A DNA stretch of 64,000 nt from CAKZKT01 sp034434235 (GTDB lineage: Bacteria; Chloroflexota; Anaerolineae; CG2-30-64-16): the NCBI GenBank assembly GCA_034434235.1, contig DAOTZV010000182.1:1-64000 (forward strand). Direction: 5' to 3'. The notes below the pieces were generated by a model that did no database searches, had not been told where the DNA came from, and worked only from the letters and a program-made list of their open reading frames with translations. Each line of letters starts with the position of its first letter. Positions within the stretch are counted from its first letter, which is position 1. This document shows, piece by piece, positions 34,717 to 42,406 of the stretch. The position numbers and the translations under genes are program-made.

Positions 34717-36132
34717 ATGACCGATTTCGACCTCCTGCGCGCCACCGAATTCAGCCGCCTGGATGCGACCGGCCAGATCTACCTGGACTACACCGGCGGC
34801 GGCCTCTACGCCGAAAGCCAGCTTCGCCAACACCTCGATCTCCTCAGGGAGAACGTCTTCGGCAACCCGCATTCGCACAATCCCACCTCGCAGGCGATGA
34901 CCTGCCTGGTGGATCAGGCGCGGGCCTATGTGCTGGAGTTCTTCAACGCGCCCCCCGGCGAATACGCGGTGATCTTCACGCCGAACGCTTCGGGCGCGCT
35001 CAAGCTGGTCGGCGAGGCGTATCCGTTCGGCCCCGGCGATCACTACCTGCTCACCTTCGACAACCACAATTCGGTCAACGGCATCCGCGAGTTCGCGCGC
35101 GCCAAAGGCGCGCAGTTCACCTATCTGCCGATCGGCGGGCCGGAGCTGCGCGTGGATCCGGCGACGCTGGACGAATATCTGGCGTTGGCCGCGCCGGGCC
35201 GCCACAACCTGTTCGCGTTTCCGGCGCAATCCAACTTCACCGGCGTCCAGCACCCGTTGGAGATGATCGGCCGGGCGCACGAGCGGGGATGGGACGTGTT
35301 GGTGGACGCCGCGGCCTTCGCGCCGACCAACCGGCTCGACCTGGCCCGCTGGCGGCCCGATTTCGTGCCGCTTTCGTTTTACAAGATGTTCGGCTATCCG
35401 ACCGGCATCGGGTGTCTGCTGGCGCGGCGGGAGGCGCTGGCGAAGCTGCGCCGGCCCTGGTACGCGGGCGGCACGATCACCATTTCGTCGGTGCAGGGGG
35501 ATGGCCACTACCTGGCGCCGGGCGAAGCCGGCTTCGAGGACGGCACGATCAACTACCTGAACATTCCGGCCGTGGAGATCGGCCTGCGCTTTCTGGCCGG
35601 CGTGGGCATGGAGGCCATCCACGAGCACGTCATGGCCTTGACCGGCCGGCTCCTCGAGCAGCTCGTCGCGCTGCGCCATAGCAATGGCCGGCCGCTGGTC
35701 AAGATCCACGGCCCGACCGACCTGAACGCCCGCGGGGGCACGGTGACCATGACCTTCTACGACCGGGAGGGCCGGGCGATAGACGATCAACGCGTCGAGC
35801 AGCTCGCCAACCGCCAGCGGATCTCCGTGCGCACCGGTTGCTTCTGCAACCCGGGCGCGGGCGAAGTGGCCCACGGCCTGACGGCCGAGATCATGCGGAC
35901 GTTCTTCGGCCGGCCGGTGGCGCCGTCGTTCCAGGAGTTGCGCCGGGAGATGCGCGAGCGCTTCGGCCGCGACATCAGCGCGGTGCGCGTGTCGGTGGGC
36001 CTTGCTTCCAACCGCGGGGACGTGGACGCGTTCATTCGCTTCGCGGCCGGCTTTCTAGACCGCACGGCCGACGAGATCGGCGAGATGGAGCCGGGCCCCG
36101 CGCCCTGCTCCACCGACCGCGACGCGGCATGA
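34717..36132 (+). CDS. Class V aminotransferase, molybdenum cofactor sulfurase (MOCOS)-like
   Basis: 471 residues, PLP-dependent, cysteine-desulfurase fold. The PLP lysine is Lys223 in PLSFYKMFGYPTGIG, and the candidate persulfide residues are in RTGCFCNPGA (Cys375 and Cys377). Both motifs match the N-terminal domain of eukaryotic Moco sulfurases better than NifS/IscS/SufS. The MOSC domain of full-length MOCOS is absent. HSHNPTSQAM and FTPNASGALKLVGEAYPF are also shared. In MOCOS this domain supplies the sulfur for the Mo centre of xanthine oxidase-type enzymes; a bacterial role in that process is inference. It ends 13 bp before a GNAT gene and may be co-transcribed with the importer upstream. 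Confidence 0.88.
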   Translation: MTDFDLLRATEFSRLDATGQIYLDYTGGGLYAESQLRQHLDLLRENVFGNPHSHNPTSQAMTCLVDQARAYVLEFFNAPPGEYAVIFTPNASGALKLVGEAYPFGPGDHYLLTFDNHNSVNGIREFARAKGAQFTYLPIGGPELRVDPATLDEYLALAAPGRHNLFAFPAQSNFTGVQHPLEMIGRAHERGWDVLVDAAAFAPTNRLDLARWRPDFVPLSFYKMFGYPTGIGCLLARREALAKLRRPWYAGGTITISSVQGDGHYLAPGEAGFEDGTINYLNIPAVEIGLRFLAGVGMEAIHEHVMALTGRLLEQLVALRHSNGRPLVKIHGPTDLNARGGTVTMTFYDREGRAIDDQRVEQLANRQRISVRTGCFCNPGAGEVAHGLTAEIMRTFFGRPVAPSFQELRREMRERFGRDISAVRVSVGLASNRGDVDAFIRFAAGFLDRTADEIGEMEPGPAPCSTDRDAA

Positions 36133-36145
36133 GAGCAGCCAACCC

Positions 36146-36988
36146 ATGAAACTCACCCGTCATGCGACCGCAGGAGCGTTCCTGGCCCGCGCCCGGGCCG
36201 CCCTGGAGCGTCAGGAAGCCTTCAACAACCTGATGCTCGGGGTGGCCACGCGCCTGGACGAAGACCCCGAACGGATCAAAACGCCTCCCTATCTGGCGAC
36301 GGTCGAGGAAGGCGATGCGCTGTTGGCCGCGGCGGTCATGACGCCGCCCCATCGGGTCATCGTCCACAGCGAGAGCACGGACCCTGCTCCGCTCCGCCTG
36401 ATCGCGCATGATCTGCACGCGAACGGCTGGGCGCCGCCCGGCGTCATCGGCCCGGCCGCGACGGCGCGGGCCTTCGCCGCGGCGTGGACTGCCGCGGCGG
36501 GCGGCTCCTTTCGCCTCTTGCGCCACGAGCGTGTCTACGAGCTGCGCCAGGTCAACCCGCCGCCCCCGACGCCGGGCGCGTTGCGCGTTGCGGTCGAGGC
36601 CGATCAGGCGCTGGTGGCGCAATGGTTCTATGCCTTCATGCACGAGGTGGGCATGGGAGGCACGGCCGAAGAGCTGGCCGAGCTGGCCGCGCAACGCATT
36701 GACCGCCGCGAGATCTTTCTCTGGGACGACGGTGGGCCGGTATCTCTGGCCGGCCGCGGTCGCCACACCGCGCACGGCGTGGCGATCGGCCCGGTGTATA
36801 CGCCGCCGGCGCTCCGCGGCCGCGGCTACGCCAGCGCGTGCGTCGCGGCCCTGAGCCAGCAGATGCTCGACGCCGGCTGGCGTTTCTGCGCGCTCTTCAC
36901 CGACCTGGCCAATCCGACCTCCAACCGCATCTACCAGAAGATCGGCTATCGGCCTCTCGGCGATTTCGACGAGTACGGGTTCACGTGA
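36146..36988 (+). CDS. GNAT-family N-acetyltransferase
   Basis: 280 residues. The C-terminal half is a GNAT domain: LRVAVEADQALVAQWF, GPVYTPPALRGRGYASACVA (motif A, acetyl-CoA pyrophosphate loop R-G-x-G-Y-A) and FTDLANPTSNRIYQKIGYR (the Asn-x-x-Ser-x-x-x-Tyr pattern near the active site). The N-terminal ~135 residues (LERQEAFNNLMLGVATRL onward) match the extra domain often seen before GNATs in Bacillota and Chloroflexota. The substrate is unknown. Its stop overlaps an ATG by 1 nt, but the acylase downstream more likely starts 15 nt later. Confidence 0.9.
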   Translation: MKLTRHATAGAFLARARAALERQEAFNNLMLGVATRLDEDPERIKTPPYLATVEEGDALLAAAVMTPPHRVIVHSESTDPAPLRLIAHDLHANGWAPPGVIGPAATARAFAAAWTAAAGGSFRLLRHERVYELRQVNPPPPTPGALRVAVEADQALVAQWFYAFMHEVGMGGTAEELAELAAQRIDRREIFLWDDGGPVSLAGRGRHTAHGVAIGPVYTPPALRGRGYASACVAALSQQMLDAGWRFCALFTDLANPTSNRIYQKIGYRPLGDFDEYGFT

Positions 36989-37002
36989 TGGGAGGTTTCC
37001 CG

Positions 37003-39426
37003 ATGCCCAATCTGCTCCAGACCGGCCTTTCGTGGTTGGCCCGCGGCCGCCAGCCGCGGCTCAAGGGAACGATCCGCCTGAAAGGTTTGCGCGCCCCGGT
37101 GGAGATCATCCGCGATCGCTGGGGCGTGCCGCACATCTACGCGACCAACATGGCCGACCTGCTCTTCGCGCAGGGATTCGTTCATGCGCAGGATCGCCTG
37201 TGGCAGATGGAGTTCAACCGCCGGCTGGTGGCCGGCCGGCTCTCGGAGGTGATCGGTCCGGCCACGGTGCCGGCCGACCGCTGGCTGCGCATCCTGGGCT
37301 TGCGCCGCGCGGCCGAGGCCGGCCTGGCGCTCCTCCGGCCCGAAGTGCGTGCGGAGCTGGATGCTTATGTCGCAGGCGTCAACGCCTTCATCGCCCGCGG
37401 CCCCCTGCCGATCGAGTTCACCCTGTTGCGCTACCGGCCCGAGCCCTGGACGCTCGCCGATTCTCTGAGCTGGGCCAAGATGATGGCGTGGAGCCTTTCG
37501 ATCAACTGGGAGACCGAGCTCCTGCGCGCCCGGCTGATCGGCCGGCTTGGCCCCGAGCGCGCCGCCGAGCTGGAGGCCCCCTGGCCGACGCAATGGCCGA
37601 CGATCATCCCGGAGGAGCTGCGCCAGGTATCGGCCGAACGCCTGGGCCGGCTGGCGCTGGAGCGGGCCGAGGCCGCGCGACGCTTCGTCGGCCCGGCCGC
37701 GCACGCCGGCCTGGGCAGCAACAACTGGGTCATCGCCGGCAGCCGTACGTTCAGCGGCAAGCCGCTGTTGGCCAACGACATGCACCTGCTGATGGGCATT
37801 CCGTGCATCTGGTACGAGAACCACCTGGTGTGCCAACCCGACGCCGGGGCCGATCCGGCCGACGCGCTGGAGGTGACCGGGGTCACCTTCCCCGGCACGC
37901 CGTATGTCGTCGCCGGCCACAACGCGCACGTTGCCTGGGGCTTCACGAACGGCTTCCCCGACGTGCAGGATCTCTACATGGAGCACCTGCGGCGCACCGA
38001 CGACGGCCGGGTGCAATACGAGTTCCGGGGCGAATGGCACGACGCGGAGGTCTTGCGCGAAGTCATCCGCGTCAAAGGCGCGGCGCCGGTCACCGAAGAG
38101 GTGATCATCACGCGGCATGGGCCGATCATCAACGCGCTGGCGCCCGACCTGACGCGAGCGCTGTTGCCGCAGGAGGAGGAGCCGCCGCTGGCGTTGCGTT
38201 GGACCGCGCTGGAGCCCGATACGTTGATCCACGCACTGCGGGCGATGAACCGGGCGCGCTCGTGCCTGGAATTTCGCGAGGCGCTGCGCGAGTGGTCCGC
38301 GCCGATCCAGAACACCGTCTATGCCGATACGGCCGGCCATATCGGCTACAGCTTTCCGGGCAAGGTGCCCATCCGGGCCAGGGGCGATGGCAGCGTGCCC
38401 GTGCCCGGCTGGACGGGAGAATACGAGTGGGTGGGCTACGTGCCGTTCGACGCGCTGCCGCATCTCTACGACCCGCCGCAGGGCTACATCGTCACGGCCA
38501 ACAACCGCGTGGTCGGCGACGACTATCCCTACTTCATTTCCCGCGAGTATTGCATGGGCGACCGGGCCCAGCGCATCGCCGAGCTGATCGCCGCGCGCGA
38601 CAGGATCAACGTGGCCTACATCCGCCGCATGCAATTCGACCAGGTCTCGCCGACCGCCCGCGTGGTGGCGGGCCACATCGGCCGGCTGACGTGCGACGAC
38701 CCCGAGCTGATGGCCGTGGCGCGGATGATGGCGGCGTGGGACGGCAATCTGGCCGTGGACAGCCCCCAGGCCGCGATCTATCAGGTGTTCATGCGCCGGA
38801 TCATCGCACTGTTGTTGCGCGACCGGCTGGGGGAGGATCTCGCCGCGCGCTACGCGGGCAAGGGGCCGTTGCCGGTCCTGGCCGAGGGGAGCTTCTTCGG
38901 CCAGCGGGCATGGGAATGGGTACAACAGCTCCTGGCCATGGACGACTCGCCCTGGTTCGACCTGGGCCACGGCGAGCGCCGCAACGATGTGATTCGCCTG
39001 GCGCTGCGCGAGACGGTGGACTTTCTGAAGGCGCGTTTGGGGCCCACGTCGGAGGATTGGGCCTGGGGCAAGCTGCACGTCTTGCGCTTCATCCATTTCG
39101 TGGGCCAGATGCCTGCGCTGGCGCCGCTCTTCAACCGCGGGCCGTTCGCGCTGGGCGGCGACGGCAACACCATCTGGGCCACCGGCAACCGCATGGACAC
39201 GCTCGACTTCGATCAGATCATCGGCCCGCCCTTCCGCCACATCTCAGACCTCGGCGACTGGAGCAACTCGTTCGGCCTGTTGGCGCCCGGCAATTCGGGC
39301 CGGCCGGGCAATCGCCACTATGACGACCAGATCGAGGCCTGGTTCATGGGCGACTATCATCCGCTGCTCTTCGCGCGCGAGGACGTGGAGCGCGAGGCCG
39401 AGGCGCGCCTCCGGCTATTGCCCTGA
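37003..39426 (+). CDS. Penicillin acylase-family Ntn hydrolase
   Basis: 807 residues, encoding an alpha-spacer-beta precursor. The alpha region shows VEIIRDRWGVPHIYATNM and GFVHAQDRLWQMEFNRR. The new N-terminus after self-cleavage should be Ser239 in GLGSNNWVIAGS, followed by LLANDMHLLMG. Later motifs include FPGTPYVVAGHNAHVAWGFT, a TRHGPI-type segment and QFDQVSPTARVV. Members hydrolyse amides such as beta-lactam side chains, acyl-homoserine lactones or aculeacin. No signal peptide is evident at the chosen start, unusual for a family that is mostly periplasmic. The ATG at 37003 is chosen because GGGAGG lies seven bases before it; an ATG five codons earlier is possible. Confidence 0.93.
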   Translation: MPNLLQTGLSWLARGRQPRLKGTIRLKGLRAPVEIIRDRWGVPHIYATNMADLLFAQGFVHAQDRLWQMEFNRRLVAGRLSEVIGPATVPADRWLRILGLRRAAEAGLALLRPEVRAELDAYVAGVNAFIARGPLPIEFTLLRYRPEPWTLADSLSWAKMMAWSLSINWETELLRARLIGRLGPERAAELEAPWPTQWPTIIPEELRQVSAERLGRLALERAEAARRFVGPAAHAGLGSNNWVIAGSRTFSGKPLLANDMHLLMGIPCIWYENHLVCQPDAGADPADALEVTGVTFPGTPYVVAGHNAHVAWGFTNGFPDVQDLYMEHLRRTDDGRVQYEFRGEWHDAEVLREVIRVKGAAPVTEEVIITRHGPIINALAPDLTRALLPQEEEPPLALRWTALEPDTLIHALRAMNRARSCLEFREALREWSAPIQNTVYADTAGHIGYSFPGKVPIRARGDGSVPVPGWTGEYEWVGYVPFDALPHLYDPPQGYIVTANNRVVGDDYPYFISREYCMGDRAQRIAELIAARDRINVAYIRRMQFDQVSPTARVVAGHIGRLTCDDPELMAVARMMAAWDGNLAVDSPQAAIYQVFMRRIIALLLRDRLGEDLAARYAGKGPLPVLAEGSFFGQRAWEWVQQLLAMDDSPWFDLGHGERRNDVIRLALRETVDFLKARLGPTSEDWAWGKLHVLRFIHFVGQMPALAPLFNRGPFALGGDGNTIWATGNRMDTLDFDQIIGPPFRHISDLGDWSNSFGLLAPGNSGRPGNRHYDDQIEAWFMGDYHPLLFAREDVEREAEARLRLLP

Positions 39427-39429
39427 CCT

Positions 39430-39564
39430 GTAGGGCGAGATTTATCTCGCCCTACAGGCTATGGAGAGGCGAGATGAATCTCGCCCTACGCGCGTCTTTG
39501 GAGGGGCGAGATGAATCTCGCCCTACGCGCGTCTTTGGAGAGGCGAGATGAATCTCGCCCTACA
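39430..39564. repeat. Tandem array of palindromic 37-bp repeats
   Basis: After a first variant hairpin (GTAGGGCGAGAT / ATCTCGCCCTAC) come three units with an exact 37-bp period starting at 39463, 39500 and 39537. Each has GGCGAGAT-GA-ATCTCGCC as its palindromic core and GCGCGTCTTTGGAG-type linker. The array fills the gap between the convergent acylase and response-regulator genes, and the stop codon of the latter lies inside the last unit. It may act as a two-way barrier to transcription. Confidence 0.85.
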
Positions 39565-40012
39565 CGCCTTCCCCCGGCAGATGCACGATGCTCACCCAGA
39601 ACTCCCGGATCTGCTTCACGACCTTGATGAACTGCTCCAGGTCCACCGGCTTGGAGATGTAGCAGTTCGCATGCAGATCATACGAGCGCAGGATGTCCTG
39701 CTCGGCCTCCGAGGTGGTCAGGATGACTACCGGGATGCGCCGCAGATCGGGATCGGCCTTGAGGATGGCCAGGCATTCGCGGCCGTCCATGCGGGGCATG
39801 TTCAGATCGAGCAGGATGAGATCGGGCCGGGGAGCATCCGCGTATTTCCCCTCGCGGCGCAGAAATTCCAGCGCCTCCACTCCGTCTGAAACCACAAAGA
39901 GACGATTGAGCACCTTGCCGTTGCGCAACGCCTCTTGCGTCAGGCGCACGTCTCCGGGGTTGTCCTCGACGAGAAGGATGTCTATCGGCCTCAAGACTTT
40001 GGACGTGGCCAT
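39560..40012 (-). CDS. Single-domain response regulator (Rcp1/CheY-like)
   Basis: 150 residues forming one receiver domain with no output domain. The acidic pocket is in ILLVEDNPGDVRL, the phospho-acceptor is Asp69 in PDLILLDLNMPRMDG, the conserved Thr is in VVILTTSEAEQDI and the Lys is in CYISKPVDLEQF. The DNPGDVRLTQEALR start and overall length resemble Rcp1, the partner of bacterial phytochromes, and similar phosphorelay proteins. No histidine kinase is nearby. The start (MATSKVLRPIDIL) is followed by the expected first strand. Downstream is the 37-bp repeat array. Confidence 0.94.
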   Translation of the reverse strand: MATSKVLRPIDILLVEDNPGDVRLTQEALRNGKVLNRLFVVSDGVEALEFLRREGKYADAPRPDLILLDLNMPRMDGRECLAILKADPDLRRIPVVILTTSEAEQDILRSYDLHANCYISKPVDLEQFIKVVKQIREFWVSIVHLPGEGV

Positions 40013-40045
40013 GTTCGACTCCTTGTGGGGTGCCAGATGAGAAAT

Positions 40046-42406
40046 TCACCGTTCCGTCAGTTCGACCCCGCGCTCGGCCAGCAGAACGCGCAGCGCGGCC
40101 ACATCATCGGGTTGGACGAGCGCCAGGCCCAGGTTGGCGGCCGGCATGAAGGGCTGCATGTATTGCGCCAGGGCCGGATCGGCGCACAGCTCGTTTACCA
40201 CGGCCTGATCGCGAAACTGGACCAGGGTGAACGTCTGGACCACCGCGTCGCCGTAGTGTTTGCTCCATGCCTTGATGCGCATTTGCAGCCCGGCCGGCAC
40301 GCCGCCCAACGCGAGCGATTCCAGCCGGGCGATGATCCTGGTGGCATCGAGCCCGGCCGCGACGGCCCGGCGCACGCTGGAAGGCGTGATGCGCCAGCCG
40401 TCGGGGGTCTGATCGGCCAGCGGGAACAGGTAGCCGTACACGTACAGGCTCGGCACCGCGTGGGCAAATTGGATGGCGCCATCGGCCGTCAGGGTGATGC
40501 TGGCCTTGGGGGCCTCTTCGGCGCTCGATGCGCGCACCGGCAGCTCGCCGGCCGCCAACAGGCGCTGCTCGATCAGATCCACCTTGTCGGCGTGTACCAT
40601 GAGCGAGGTGGCATCCACGCGCTTGATGATCGCCGCGTCCAAGACGGGATCCGCCATCAGATGCTCGGCCAGCTCGGCCGTGGCCGTCTGCACCCAGCCG
40701 ACGCGCGGCCGGACGACGATGCGCTCGAACGCGGCCTGCCATTCGAAGAGGCTGCGCAGGACGTTTTGCGGCATTGCCGCGCCGGTCGTGTTTTCCAGCC
40801 AGCGGATGATCTCGGCCACCTGCTGGCCGTTCTGCTGGGCGCGATAGACCGACGCGGCGGTCAGCTCGTATTCTATGGCCCGCTCGGCATTCAGCCGCGT
40901 CGCGAAGCTGTCGAGCCGGGCCAACACCGCATCGGAGATCGGATCGAAGGCGAAGATGTGAAAATTCGGCTGGACGACGACCCGGCCGGTCTCGGCGGGG
41001 ATGGCGGGCGGCTCGGCGTCCAGGAGCAGCCAGCGCCCCATATCGGTCAGGCGCACCGCCTGCAAACCCGCGGGCGCGGCGCCCCCCGCGGCCGTCACCG
41101 GCCGCAGATAGCCCAGATCCACCAGCCCCAACCAGTAGAGCCCTTCGGTCAAGACCGCGCGAATGAAGGCCCCTTCCACGCCATCCCAGCCGGCCTCCAG
41201 ATCCTGGGCATACTTCTCCCATACCCAGCCCAGCGCGTTCTGCTGGTAAGGCGAGATAACCGAAGGACGGGAATAATAGTAATAAGAACTGGGGCGGTGT
41301 TCGGCGGTCTCCCGATCGACCAGGAACTCCTCGTCGTGATCGTGCAGATAATCGGAGATGGCGTCGAGCGAGATCCACTCCGCGCCGTCGCGCGCGAAGC
41401 GCGCCAGCAGATCGAGCACCGTGCGCCGCGCCTTTACCACCGGATTCGGCGCAAAATCGATCACGGAGCCGCTGGCCCGCGTCGAGCCGGGGTCGTAAGT
41501 GGCCCACAGCTCGTGCCACCAGGCGCCATCGCGCCAGCTCTGGTAACAGGTTTGCACGCGCTGCGTGGCGCCGCTCTCCCAGAACTCCATGTCCGGCGCA
41601 GCGGTCAACGTGTTGGCGTTGGCTCCTTCGCCGGCGACGAGGAGGCCCAACGCCATCAGCAGGCGACGCAAGAAAAAGATGCGCCGGAAGTCGCTCTCCT
41701 TGCTGCCGGTCGAATAGGTTTCGGTCACCAGGAGCTGGCCGCTCAATCGCTTGACATCGGCCGCCCGGAGCAGTCCGGCGTTGGTGAGCTGCAACGGCGA
41801 CTCGCGCGCGGCGCTCCACATCAGATAGAGGTCGCGCTGGCAGGTGCGGGCCGAGCCGGGGAGCACATGGGCGATCGACGGCTCGGTGCGCGGGAGCGAG
41901 GCTACCGGCGGCAGGTGGACGGCCACTTCCTGCGGGATGTAGACGAAGCGGCCGCCATCGAAGCCGAGCTTGGCAGTGGTGATGGTGCCTGCGGACAGGC
42001 TGTGCGTCCAGATCAGCCCGTATTTGAGCAGCGCGGCCAATACCTCCTCGAACGTCATGGGGTCGCTGGCGTGCTCCGGGTGTTGCCCATAAGAGGAATA
42101 TGTCGCGCGGCGCTTGCCGGGAGCAGGCTCCTTGACGATGCCGGCGCGCGTGAGCAGCGCGCGATAGCGCTCGGTGCGCAGCTCGCCGTCGGCCCGTTGC
42201 AACACTTCGAGCGCCTTGCGACAACGATTGTTGATCTGACGTAAGGCCGTCTGGATGCGCTGGGGATCGGCGATCAGTTTGGCCCATAGCGCGGCCTTCT
42301 CATCCTTGAACTTCGGGATATCGCGGACGCCGGCCGTGCGCAGAATGGTATTCAGATCGTTGGCTCGAAAGGCATCAATGGCCTGGCGCAAAGGTGGAGG
42401 GGTCAT
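40046..42406 (-). CDS. Helicase-associated protein with XPB/Ssl2 N-terminal-type domain (Helicase_C_3-like)
   Basis: 786 residues, third gene of the XPB operon. The middle section contains RVVVQPNFHIFAFDPISDAVLARL, which fits the Helicase_C_3 / XPB N-terminal-like domain found in bacterial helicase-associated proteins. The N-terminal ~120 residues are helical and basic, followed by winged-helix-like stretches. There are no ATPase motifs. The ATG at 42406 overlaps the previous stop by 4 nt (ATGA), so a longer in-frame start is rejected. Partnership with the XPB helicase is inferred from the operon and domain; the two accessory genes recall how XPB works with p52 in TFIIH, but homology to p52 is not shown. 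Confidence 0.8.
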   Translation of the reverse strand: MTPPPLRQAIDAFRANDLNTILRTAGVRDIPKFKDEKAALWAKLIADPQRIQTALRQINNRCRKALEVLQRADGELRTERYRALLTRAGIVKEPAPGKRRATYSSYGQHPEHASDPMTFEEVLAALLKYGLIWTHSLSAGTITTAKLGFDGGRFVYIPQEVAVHLPPVASLPRTEPSIAHVLPGSARTCQRDLYLMWSAARESPLQLTNAGLLRAADVKRLSGQLLVTETYSTGSKESDFRRIFFLRRLLMALGLLVAGEGANANTLTAAPDMEFWESGATQRVQTCYQSWRDGAWWHELWATYDPGSTRASGSVIDFAPNPVVKARRTVLDLLARFARDGAEWISLDAISDYLHDHDEEFLVDRETAEHRPSSYYYYSRPSVISPYQQNALGWVWEKYAQDLEAGWDGVEGAFIRAVLTEGLYWLGLVDLGYLRPVTAAGGAAPAGLQAVRLTDMGRWLLLDAEPPAIPAETGRVVVQPNFHIFAFDPISDAVLARLDSFATRLNAERAIEYELTAASVYRAQQNGQQVAEIIRWLENTTGAAMPQNVLRSLFEWQAAFERIVVRPRVGWVQTATAELAEHLMADPVLDAAIIKRVDATSLMVHADKVDLIEQRLLAAGELPVRASSAEEAPKASITLTADGAIQFAHAVPSLYVYGYLFPLADQTPDGWRITPSSVRRAVAAGLDATRIIARLESLALGGVPAGLQMRIKAWSKHYGDAVVQTFTLVQFRDQAVVNELCADPALAQYMQPFMPAANLGLALVQPDDVAALRVLLAERGVELTER

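Noticed and set aside
36946..39240. Open frame of 764 codons antisense to the penicillin-acylase gene
   Set aside because: Same type of GC-driven shadow; composition and lack of motifs argue against coding.
39430..39564. Regular palindromic repeats that could suggest a CRISPR array
   Set aside because: The 37-bp period includes nearly constant linkers, so there are no variable spacers; no cas genes.
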